From positions 1 through 6,248 of the forward strand of contig CAAFXQ010000173.1 in NCBI GenBank assembly GCA_900767015.1: DNA of 6,248 nt, given 5' to 3'. The translations under genes and the position numbers were made by a program. Below the pieces are notes generated by a model. That model had not been told where the DNA came from. It ran no database searches and saw only the letters and a program-made list of their open reading frames with translations. The stretch comes from Clostridia bacterium. GTDB taxonomy: Bacteria > Bacillota > Clostridia > Oscillospirales > Acutalibacteraceae. Below, piece by piece: positions 1 through 5,350 of the stretch; position 1 is the stretch's first letter, and every line of letters starts with the position of its first letter.

Positions 1-135
1 AAAATTCATTCGCTTAAAACTTCGAAGAACCTGAAAGCGAATATTTTGCGTGCATGTGTAGCTTGAAGCCGCAGGCATACTGACGTATGGCAAGGCTGAA
101 AGCATAACAAGGTGCGTAAAATATCCGTTTTCAGG
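1..135. repeat. Long imperfect palindromic element (probable dispersed repeat) at the left edge
   Basis: The arm CCTGAAAGCGAATATTTTGCG (30-50) pairs with GCGTAAAATATCCGTTTTCAGG (114-135); apart from one A-C mismatch and a few G-U pairs it is continuous. Pairing resumes further in (61-64 with 100-103, 67-70 with 94-97) and closes with CATAC/GTATG (76-80 and 85-89) around a TGAC loop, so about 106 nt can fold into one stem. A second, competing inverted repeat lies outside it: ATTCGCTT (8-15) and AAGCGAAT (35-42), with the palindrome CTTCGAAG between them. Read outward, both arms encode a similar string (A/V)RKI(F/S)(A/V)FR, so the element can offer a false GTG start to whatever lies beside it. 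No transposase is present. The window beginning inside such an element suggests a repeat-limited assembly edge, which is inference. The outer boundaries are uncertain by about 10 nt on the right and unknown on the left. Confidence 0.7.
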
Positions 136-1065
136 CGTATCGTGTTCGACTCTCGTCTGCTTACAGGTTATCTGAAATCCGGAAAAACCGATATCAGCGG
201 CTGTTATCGGGATATAGCGCCGCTTCTGTTCGGCTATGTGCTTGCCTGTGCTGTTTCAATACCGGTACGTCACTTCCTTTGGGGCGAGCGGTATGACCCG
301 TTTACATGGGTCAGCCGTTTTATCGGCTTTCGGGGTGTCTTTTATGGTTGGTACGTGGAAATGTATATCGGTCTGATGCTGATTTTGCCGTTTGTTAACC
401 TTGCGTTGGGTCGGCTGAAAAGCCGGAAGCAGTTCGCTGTTCTGTGCTCGGCGATGCTTGTTCTGACGGCGTTGCCGGGTGTACTGAGAGAACTTAGCTT
501 CATCAGCTACTGGCGGTCGCTGTATCCGCTTACATACTACTTCTTAGGAGCGGCAGTGAAAAAATATCAGCCGAAGCTCAACCCTTTTTTCGGACTTGCC
601 TTATCTGCGTTTGTTTCCCTTTGTCTCGGTACGGTAACTTCCGTTTCCACGGACGGGGATCTGTCGGCGGCCCGAAAATGGGAATTTGCCGACTTGTGGA
701 TATGTATTACTGTTTTTTTCTTGTTTATATCATTGTACCGTTTAAAGCCTGCAAAGCCATTGTGCAAAGTTCTTGCCTTTCTTTCGGGCGGCTGTTACGG
801 CGGCTATCTTCTGTCGCATCTTCTCGATGCATGGGCTTACTCATGCTTTCCTGCGTGGAAGAATCCGCAAGGCTATCCGAAACTCTTTGTGTCGGTAACC
901 GTGCCGATTTTTCTTGTGTCCGTGCTTTCGGGAAAGGCTCTTTCGGCTCTTGTGTCTGCGGCCATCAAATGGTATAAAACAAAGGCTGACGCAAAACAGC
1001 ATCAACCCTTATCTGTCAAAAGTTCAGCGATATCTCATCAATCTTTTGAAGCTCCTCATCGGTGA
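112..1065 (+). CDS. Acyltransferase 3 family membrane protein, apparently 5'-truncated remnant
   Basis: This is a polytopic membrane protein (317 aa as read) resembling the acyltransferase-3 family, whose members O-acylate surface sugars or peptidoglycan. Family-like stretches are LLTGYLKSGKTDI (16-28), GWYVEMYIGLMLILPFVN (79-96), a YYFLGA segment (142-147) and YGGYLLSH (229-236), with roughly eight hydrophobic segments between residues 35 and 280. The usual first 50-70 residues, with the first membrane helix and its conserved catalytic His region, are absent. The first eight residues (VRKISVFR) are encoded by the palindromic repeat, and the GTG at 112 has no spaced Shine-Dalgarno, as AAGG directly abuts it. 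The last ~30 residues lack family character, run through the terminator of the opposite gene and overlap its 3' end by 50 nt. It is therefore probably a non-functional remnant. The family call is fairly firm but the acyl acceptor is unknown. Confidence 0.6.
   Translation: MRKISVFRRIVFDSRLLTGYLKSGKTDISGCYRDIAPLLFGYVLACAVSIPVRHFLWGERYDPFTWVSRFIGFRGVFYGWYVEMYIGLMLILPFVNLALGRLKSRKQFAVLCSAMLVLTALPGVLRELSFISYWRSLYPLTYYFLGAAVKKYQPKLNPFFGLALSAFVSLCLGTVTSVSTDGDLSAARKWEFADLWICITVFFLFISLYRLKPAKPLCKVLAFLSGGCYGGYLLSHLLDAWAYSCFPAWKNPQGYPKLFVSVTVPIFLVSVLSGKALSALVSAAIKWYKTKADAKQHQPLSVKSSAISHQSFEAPHR
974..1007 (-). terminator. Intrinsic terminator after the aldo/keto reductase gene
   Basis: On the minus strand GGTTGATGC (1007-999), loop TGTTTT and GCGTCAGCC (992-984) form a 9-bp stem containing two G-U pairs, followed directly by TTTGTTTTAT. 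It begins 8 nt beyond the TGA of the aldo/keto reductase gene (1018-1016). In plus-strand RNA the two G-U positions become A-C mismatches and there is no U-run, so the hairpin is directional. It lies inside the C-terminal codons of the opposing acyltransferase frame. Confidence 0.8.
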
Positions 1066-2014
1066 ATTTCATGTTTTTTACCATACCGATATTGTCAAGA
1101 ATCTGTCCGGGGCTTGATGCACCGATGAGTACGCTTGTTGCGTATCCGTCTTTCATAACCCACGAAAGTGCCATCTGGGCGAGCGTCTGTCCTCTTTCGG
1201 CGGCGAGAGCGTTGAGCTTTTTGAGCTTCGCCACTTTTTCGTCCGTGATTGTGTGATACCGGCTGAAGTTCTTATCCTTTGCCGCACGGCTGTCTTGCGG
1301 TATACCGTTAAAGTACCGGTCGGTCAGCATGCCTTGGGCGAGGGGAGAGAACACAATCAGTCCCTTTTGTTTTTCTTTGACAGCGTCTTTCAATCCGTTT
1401 TTTTCAATCGTGCGGTCAAGAATCGAATAGCGGTTCTGATTGATGACGAACGGGCAGTGTAAGCTTTCTAAAATTGCGGCGGCTTTTTTCATCGTTTCGC
1501 CGTCATAGTTTGAAAGGCCGGCGTAAAGCGCTTTTCCGCTTTTGACCGCTGTGTCAAGCGCTCCCATCGTTTCCTCAAGCGGTGTGTTTGAATCCATGCG
1601 GTGATGATAAAAAATATCAACGTAGTCAAGTCCCATTCTTTGAAGACTTTGGTCAAGACTTGCCAAAAGATACTTCCGGCTGCCCCAGTTTCCGTAGGGG
1701 CCGTCCCACATCAGATAGCCGGCTTTCGTGCTGATAATCATTTCGTCACGGTAAGCACTCATATCGCTTTTTAAGATTTTTCCGAAGTTTTCTTCCGCAT
1801 CGCCCGGCTCGGGGCCGTAGTTGTTCGCAAGGTCAAAATGCGTAATGCCGTTGTCAAAGGCGGTAAAACACATTTGCCGCATCGTCTCAAAGCTGTCGTA
1901 CCGGCCGAAATTATGCCAAAGGCCGAGCGACACGGGAGGCAGTGTAAGTCCGCTGTTACCGCATCGGTTATAGGGTTTGTTTTCGTAACGCAGGCTGTCG
2001 GCTTTATAACTCAT
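1016..2014 (-). CDS. yghZ: Aldo/keto reductase, YghZ/Gpr (L-glyceraldehyde 3-phosphate reductase) type
   Basis: A 332-residue cytosolic NADPH-dependent (beta/alpha)8 aldo/keto reductase. It closely follows E. coli YghZ (about 346 aa), which reduces L-glyceraldehyde 3-phosphate and methylglyoxal. Shared blocks include SLGLWHNFG (29-37), GITHFDLANNYG (56-67), AEENFG (73-78), STKAGY (95-100), GSRKYLLASLDQSLQRMGL (111-129) and SVLIGAS near the C-terminus. The catalytic tetrad is visible: Asp61, Tyr66, Lys97 and His138 (in YHHR). The ATG at 2014 is preceded by AAAGGTGA at the right distance. The stop of the upstream PLP-enzyme gene is only 4 nt away, so the two are co-transcribed and probably translationally coupled. 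Detoxification of reactive aldehydes is the usual role; a link to the SCIFF peptide is not shown by the sequence. It lacks the short C-terminal tail of E. coli YghZ. Confidence 0.93.
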   Translation of the reverse strand: MSYKADSLRYENKPYNRCGNSGLTLPPVSLGLWHNFGRYDSFETMRQMCFTAFDNGITHFDLANNYGPEPGDAEENFGKILKSDMSAYRDEMIISTKAGYLMWDGPYGNWGSRKYLLASLDQSLQRMGLDYVDIFYHHRMDSNTPLEETMGALDTAVKSGKALYAGLSNYDGETMKKAAAILESLHCPFVINQNRYSILDRTIEKNGLKDAVKEKQKGLIVFSPLAQGMLTDRYFNGIPQDSRAAKDKNFSRYHTITDEKVAKLKKLNALAAERGQTLAQMALSWVMKDGYATSVLIGASSPGQILDNIGMVKNMKFTDEELQKIDEISLNF

Positions 2015-2018
2015 ATTC

Positions 2019-2026
2019 TCACCTTT
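2019..2026 (-). promoter_or_regulatory. Ribosome binding site of the aldo/keto reductase gene, inside the upstream gene's end
   Basis: AAAGGTGA (minus strand, 2026-2019) is formed by the last codons and the TGA stop of the preceding PLP-enzyme gene and sits 4 nt before the ATG at 2014. Ribosomes terminating upstream therefore stop on this site, a typical arrangement for translational coupling. Confidence 0.75.
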
Positions 2027-3371
2027 CTTTTTTAACTACATCTTTAATTACATCGACATTGTCTATGCCGTAATACTCAAAAAGTCTGACGCTGTTTTCG
2101 CTGATTCTTTCGCCGAGCACAACAATCGGTACCGCCGGCGGACAGCTGATGTTCAGCCCGCCGAAAATAAGACCTTGCGAATCTTTCGCCCGGACTTTCC
2201 GCAAGGGGAGAAGCAGGACTTCCGAAAGACCCAGAGCCGTCTCTCCCTTTTTAAATGGCGGCGGCAAACGGTCAATGGGTTCTTTCCGGGGGATACCGAA
2301 AAACGCATTTTTTATTTTTTTAAGTCCGTCCGTTCCGGTTTCCGGCGTCAGCATCAGCACGACAAAATCCGGGTCGCAAAACTCGCAGATTATGCCTCGC
2401 TTTGCAAGCTCTTTCGAAAACGCTTCGCCCGTATAGCCGTATGGTTTCGGTTTTACGGTGATTTTCAGCGGCTCGTCACCCACAAGTTCAAAATCTTGTG
2501 AAAGCCCGGCTTTCAGACGCTCGGTTTCTGCGGTAAACGCTTTCAGTTTTTGCCCATAGCCGTCTGCAAGATAGGCGTTTACTCGGTCAAGCGACTGTAA
2601 AATCAGATAAGACGGACTTGTCGAGCCGAAAAGAGCAAGCGCATTTTTCGCTTCCTCATAAAACAGCTTCGGCGCCGCTTGTGAAACGTGAAGATACGCT
2701 CCGCCCGTAAGAGCCGGGAGCGTTTTATGCGCCGAATCACAGCAGAGTTCCGCCCCGAGGTCAATCGGGTGTAAGGAGGGCTCAAGAAATTTGAGGTAAG
2801 CACCGTGTGCATTGTCAACAAGAAGCAATACGCCGTGTTTTTGGCAAACCGCCGCAATTCCGGCAACGTCGCACAGTCCGCCGAGATAATCGGGCGTTGT
2901 CAGATAAACCGCCGTCGGCTTGTAGTCTTGTATGGCGGCTTCGACCGTACTGCTTTCGATTTTGCAGGAGAGATAGCTTTCGCTTTCCTCCGGATAAAGC
3001 CAATGAACCCTGACCCCAAGCAAGGCGGCGGCAGAAAGAAAAGACTTGTGCGCATTCCGTCCGGCGAGTATCAGCGGCTCTTGTCCGTTTTGCTTTGCAT
3101 ATCGGGCAGCAAGATACACCATCGCCCGGATACAAAGCGACGAGCCCTCGCAGGAATAAAAGGTCGCTTTCGTTCCGAAAAGAGAGGCGGCATTGTTTTC
3201 GCTTTCTTTGATAATGCCGTTTGCGTGATACAGGCTGTCCGCCCCGTCGATTTCGGTGATATCGTACTCTTCGAAGCCCAAAAAGTGTTTGCCCTTGTGT
3301 CCCGGCATATGAAGACGCAGATTGTTTTCTTTACAGTAGCTTTCGACAAAGTCACAAATCGGCGTGTTCAT
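2019..3371 (-). CDS. Orn/Lys/Arg decarboxylase-like PLP-dependent enzyme (fold type I)
   Basis: About 450 residues with the layout of the Gram-positive Orn/Lys/Arg decarboxylase family (B. subtilis SpeA/YaaO relatives). Numbering from the ATG, LHMPGHKG (20-27) is the family's N-terminal signature and ITEIDGADSLYHANG follows. LLLVDNAHGAY (183-193) carries the PLP-pyridine-binding Asp186, and CDSAHKTLPALTGGAYLH (211-228) carries Lys216, the expected Schiff-base lysine. A small C-terminal domain follows (about 300-450). The substrate cannot be read off. The segment before the PLP domain is YSCEGSSLCIRAM rather than the common N-G-T/S-x-G-N form, and the protein is shorter than typical 480-490-residue relatives, so decarboxylation of Arg, Lys or Orn is a family-level guess. 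The ATG at 3371 overlaps the scfB stop (TGATG), and GAGGG lies 9 nt upstream. A GTG one codon earlier (3374) is an equally spaced alternative. It is cotranscribed with scfB and the aldo/keto reductase gene. Confidence 0.88.
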   Translation of the reverse strand: MNTPICDFVESYCKENNLRLHMPGHKGKHFLGFEEYDITEIDGADSLYHANGIIKESENNAASLFGTKATFYSCEGSSLCIRAMVYLAARYAKQNGQEPLILAGRNAHKSFLSAAALLGVRVHWLYPEESESYLSCKIESSTVEAAIQDYKPTAVYLTTPDYLGGLCDVAGIAAVCQKHGVLLLVDNAHGAYLKFLEPSLHPIDLGAELCCDSAHKTLPALTGGAYLHVSQAAPKLFYEEAKNALALFGSTSPSYLILQSLDRVNAYLADGYGQKLKAFTAETERLKAGLSQDFELVGDEPLKITVKPKPYGYTGEAFSKELAKRGIICEFCDPDFVVLMLTPETGTDGLKKIKNAFFGIPRKEPIDRLPPPFKKGETALGLSEVLLLPLRKVRAKDSQGLIFGGLNISCPPAVPIVVLGERISENSVRLFEYYGIDNVDVIKDVVKKER

Positions 3372-4756
3372 CACTTCAGTCCCTCAAGCGTTTTCACAGC
3401 CGCAACGGCGACAGCACATTCCATGCGCTTTTTAAAAAGCTTACAGCCGTATTCGTAAATGCCGTTGACACTGCCCGCTGCATGATAAGCGTTCGCCGCA
3501 CAGCCGCCCGAGCAGTAAAGTCTTGCCCAACAGTCACGGCACTCTTGTCTTGTGTAAACATTGCAGGCGGCAAATTCGTTTTGAATTTTCGTGTTTTCAA
3601 CACCGTGCCATATATCGCCGAGCCGGAATTTCTCCTCGCCGACAAACTGATGGCACGGATAAAGGTCGCCCCAGGGGGTAACCGCCATGTATTCCGTTCC
3701 CGAACCGCAGCCGGAAATCCGTTTATAAATGCACGGACCGCCTGTCAGGTCAATCATGTAGTGATAAAACGTAAAGGGCTGCCCCTTGCGGCTTCTTTTT
3801 ATCATCAGCTCACCGAGCTTTTCGTACTGGTCAAATACAACCGGCAAATCCTCATCGGTAAGCGCCGACGGGTCGTCTTTTGCGCAGACGACGGGCTCCA
3901 TGCTCAGCTCGTTAAAGCCTAAGTCAAGCATTGTTTCGATATCCTTGAGAAAATCGGGGTTATGGTGGGTAAAAGTACCTCGCATATAGTAATTCTTGCC
4001 GTTTCTTGCTTCGACAAGCTTTTGAAACTTCGGCACAATTTTTTCCCAGCTTCCGTTTCCGGCAAAATCGACCCGGAAGCGGTCGTGAACCTCTTTGCGT
4101 CCGTCAAGGCTTAAGACAACGTTGCTCATTTCACGGTTGGCAAAGTCAATCACGCCGTCGTCAACCAGAACGCCGTTCGTTGTCAGCGTAAAGCGGAAGT
4201 TTTTGTTCTTCTCTTTTTCAATCTGCCTTGCATATTCGACCGTCTTTTTGACAACGTCGAAGTTCATCAGCGGCTCGCCGCCGAAAAAGTCAACCTCAAG
4301 ATTGCGTCTTGTACCCGAATTTTCAATAAGAAAATCAAGCGCACGCTTCGCTGTTTCAAGGCTCATGACGGCTCTTTCACCGTGATATTTGCCCTGACTT
4401 GCAAAGCAGTAGGAACAGTTGAGGTTGCAGGTGTGGGCGACGTGCAGACAAAGCGCTTTGACAACGCCGGCGCTTTTTTCTTTCAGCTTGCCCGCCATCG
4501 GCTCAAAGGTATCTTCGGAAAACAGCTTTCCGCTGTCCCTAAGGGACACAACCTGAGCGTAACACTCTTCAATATCGTTTTCGGTTATATCCTTGTTCCC
4601 GGCATATTTTTTGTTCAGCTCGGCAATGATCTGTTCTTTCGTCTCGCTTTCAAACCGTTCGATGATATCGTACGCCACGTCGTCAACGATATGAACCGAA
4701 CCCGAGCATATATCCAGTACAATGTTAAGCCCGTAAAGCTTATATTGATGAATCAT
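3371..4756 (-). CDS. scfB: SCIFF peptide maturase, radical SAM/SPASM thioether-forming enzyme
   Basis: A 461-residue cytosolic radical SAM enzyme that cross-links the SCIFF peptide by forming a Cys thioether (CteB and Tte1186 are characterised relatives). The N-terminal ~85 residues, starting MIHQYKLYGLNIVLD, form the peptide-recognition (RRE) domain. Cys110, Cys114 and Cys117 (CNLNCSYC) bind the SAM-cleaving 4Fe-4S cluster, and GGEP (159-162) binds the SAM amino group. The SPASM domain is complete: Cys350-x12-Gly-x4-Cys368, then Cys406-x2-Cys409-x5-Cys415-x3-Cys419, then Cys438. Further cysteines at 342 and 398 may complete auxiliary-cluster ligation. The ATG at 4756 is chosen because GGAGG ends 5 nt before it and the family begins at this residue. 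Longer in-frame starts (4840, 4768) read through or into that ribosome site. The gene lies 156 nt downstream of its substrate gene scfA and overlaps the next gene by 1 nt. Confidence 0.96.
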   Translation of the reverse strand: MIHQYKLYGLNIVLDICSGSVHIVDDVAYDIIERFESETKEQIIAELNKKYAGNKDITENDIEECYAQVVSLRDSGKLFSEDTFEPMAGKLKEKSAGVVKALCLHVAHTCNLNCSYCFASQGKYHGERAVMSLETAKRALDFLIENSGTRRNLEVDFFGGEPLMNFDVVKKTVEYARQIEKEKNKNFRFTLTTNGVLVDDGVIDFANREMSNVVLSLDGRKEVHDRFRVDFAGNGSWEKIVPKFQKLVEARNGKNYYMRGTFTHHNPDFLKDIETMLDLGFNELSMEPVVCAKDDPSALTDEDLPVVFDQYEKLGELMIKRSRKGQPFTFYHYMIDLTGGPCIYKRISGCGSGTEYMAVTPWGDLYPCHQFVGEEKFRLGDIWHGVENTKIQNEFAACNVYTRQECRDCWARLYCSGGCAANAYHAAGSVNGIYEYGCKLFKKRMECAVAVAAVKTLEGLK

Positions 4757-4761
4757 TTTAA

Positions 4762-4766
4762 CCTCC
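4762..4766 (-). promoter_or_regulatory. scfB: Ribosome binding site that fixes the scfB start
   Basis: GGAGG on the minus strand lies 5 nt (TTAAA) before ATG 4756. An in-frame ATG at 4768 overlaps it and would add only MEVK, so the shorter protein is favoured. Confidence 0.85.
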
Positions 4767-4805
4767 ATTGAAAAGGCAAAAAATATGAAAAACAAATTAC
4801 AATAA

Positions 4806-4824
4806 ATTTTGCCGCAGGCAAAAT
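4806..4824 (-). repeat. Small A/T-rich hairpin in the scfA-scfB leader
   Basis: ATTTTGCC (4806-4813) and GGCAAAAT (4817-4824) are perfect complements around a 3-nt loop, giving an 8-bp stem in the untranslated stretch before scfB. On the minus strand it is followed by a T-rich run (TTATTGTAATTTGTTTTTC), so it could be a second weak attenuator. It could equally be part of a short dispersed intergenic element together with the adjacent heptamer repeat. Confidence 0.5.
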
Positions 4825-4835
4825 CACCGCACTTA

Positions 4836-4863
4836 TTCACTTTTCACTTTTACCTCTTACTTT
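4836..4863. repeat. Four degenerate heptamer repeats (TTCACTT type)
   Basis: TTCACTT, TTCACTT, TTACCTC and TTACTTT follow one another without gaps. The first two are identical and the others diverge at two or three positions. The minus-strand unit is AAGTGAA. It lies in the non-coding leader of scfB between two hairpins. No function is visible. It resembles the low-complexity intergenic runs that I recall as common in gut clostridial genomes, an impression that is not checked here. Confidence 0.5.
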
Positions 4864-4866
4864 AAA

Positions 4867-4896
4867 GAAAGGGACTGCCCGAAAACAGTCCCTTTC
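4867..4896 (-). terminator. Attenuator-like terminator hairpin between scfA and scfB
   Basis: GAAAGGGACTG (4896-4886 on the minus strand) pairs perfectly over 11 bp with CAGTCCCTTTC (4877-4867) around an 8-nt loop, followed by TTTAAAG. The U-tract is short, so termination is probably partial. It stands 16 nt after the scfA stop. Partial termination here would give many short scfA transcripts and fewer scfA-scfB-downstream transcripts, suiting a consumed substrate and a catalytic enzyme. It may also protect the scfA 3' end from nucleases. Confidence 0.75.
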
Positions 4897-4912
4897 GCGT
4901 ATTGTGGAATTC

Positions 4913-5065
4913 TTATTTGCTCTCGTTGGTGTTTTCGCACTGCTGATTCGCAATTCCGCAGCTTGTCTTGCAGGCTGACTGGCAGGAAGTCTGGCACTCG
5001 CCGCAGCCGCCGTTCTTTGCACTTTCGCAAAGATTGCGCGTTTCAAGAGTCTTGATATGTTCCAT
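4913..5065 (-). CDS. scfA: SCIFF ranthipeptide precursor, six-cysteine core plus an extra cysteine
   Basis: A 50-residue precursor peptide beginning MEHIKTLETR, the SCIFF leader pattern, followed by GGCGECQTSCQSACKTSC (19-36) and the tail GIANQQCENTNESK. The six family cysteines are Cys21, 24, 28, 32, 36 and 43. In characterised SCIFF peptides a thioether links Cys32 to Thr37. Here residue 37 is Gly (codon GGA), so the known acceptor is missing and the cross-link, if made, must use another residue or the Gly alpha carbon. Cys13, in the leader, is a seventh cysteine not in the family pattern. AGGAGGG lies 7 nt before the ATG and a strong promoter lies 38 nt upstream. No signal peptide is seen, so any export after maturation needs other proteins. 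The role of SCIFF products is unsettled; signalling has been proposed for some clostridial ranthipeptides. Confidence 0.96.
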   Translation of the reverse strand: MEHIKTLETRNLCESAKNGGCGECQTSCQSACKTSCGIANQQCENTNESK

Positions 5066-5072
5066 CTGTGTA

Positions 5073-5079
5073 CCCTCCT
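5073..5079 (-). promoter_or_regulatory. scfA: Strong ribosome binding site of scfA
   Basis: AGGAGGG on the minus strand, 7 nt before ATG 5065, is a near-perfect match to the 16S anti-Shine-Dalgarno. It fixes the start of a gene short enough to be missed by automatic annotation. Confidence 0.85.
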
Positions 5080-5102
5080 ATCAAAACATTTTTATTACTG
5101 CT

Positions 5103-5131
5103 AATATACCATATTTGATTCATACAGTCAA
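5103..5131 (-). promoter_or_regulatory. Sigma-A promoter of the scfA-scfB cluster
   Basis: TTGACT (5131-5126), a 17-nt spacer and TATATT (5108-5103) on the minus strand, with TGG directly before the -10 box (extended -10). Upstream of the -35 is an A/T-rich stretch containing CTTTTTGAAAAAG (5136-5148), which could act as an UP element. The predicted start is near 5096, giving a leader of about 30 nt before scfA. Confidence 0.85.
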
Positions 5132-5277
5132 TAAGCTTTTTGAAAAAGTTTGCGGTTTGGCGGATTACGGCTGAAAACGGACGGCAAAAGAGCAGGGGAC
5201 AAGTGCTCATGAATAACAAAACGGCTGTTCGGCGACAAAACCTACTGTTTGTGTATACTTTTCGATGTTCTGTGGAT

Positions 5278-5289
5278 TTTTCATGAAAA
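5278..5289. promoter_or_regulatory. 12-bp perfect palindrome just upstream of the divergent promoter
   Basis: TTTTCATGAAAA is self-complementary and ends 3 nt before the -35 box at 5293. Its place would suit a dimeric regulator, but A/T-rich palindromes of this size also arise by chance. Otherwise the 219-nt gap between the two promoters and the right-hand gene shows no reading frame or RNA structure I can support. Confidence 0.3.
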
Positions 5290-5292
5290 TTG

Positions 5293-5321
5293 TTGCTAAA
5301 TCTTGAAAAAAGTGGTATGAT
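5293..5321 (+). promoter_or_regulatory. Sigma-A promoter of the GDPD-like gene
   Basis: TTGCTA (5293-5298), a 17-nt spacer and TATGAT (5316-5321) preceded by TGG (extended -10). The -35 is weak but the extended -10 compensates. Transcription would start near 5328, about 23 nt before the ATG at 5351, and the ribosome site AAAGG (5336-5340) falls within this leader. Confidence 0.7.
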
Positions 5322-5350
5322 AACAAATATAAAGAAAAGGAATTACTCGA

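Noticed and set aside
68..77. Ten-base identity GCCGCAGGCA shared with 4811-4820
   Set aside because: Both lie in hairpin loops or stems, but the surrounding sequences are unrelated, so common origin is not supported.
1..135. Insertion sequence end, tRNA or riboswitch at the left edge
   Set aside because: No transposase frame, no tRNA cloverleaf or CCA region, and no aptamer I recognise; a palindromic repeat explains the pairing.
2805..3458. Long plus-strand open frame (217 aa) opposite the PLP-enzyme gene
   Set aside because: It lies antisense to a gene with clear family motifs, has no ribosome site or recognisable domain, and is Arg/Phe-rich in the manner of shadow frames.
4757..4840. N-terminally extended scfB start at 4840
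   Set aside because: The extra 28 residues come from the leader hairpin and ribosome-site region, and the family start MIHQYK is preceded by GGAGG at 5 nt.
4837..5046. Minus-strand 69-aa open frame across the SCIFF gene
   Set aside because: It is the wrong frame over scfA and runs through the terminator hairpin; the real product is the 50-aa peptide at 5065-4913 with its own strong ribosome site.
5190..5208. Inverted repeat GAGCA/TGCTC in the divergent intergenic region
   Set aside because: Only 5 bp with a 9-nt loop, not positioned at either promoter and without a U-run; chance is likely.
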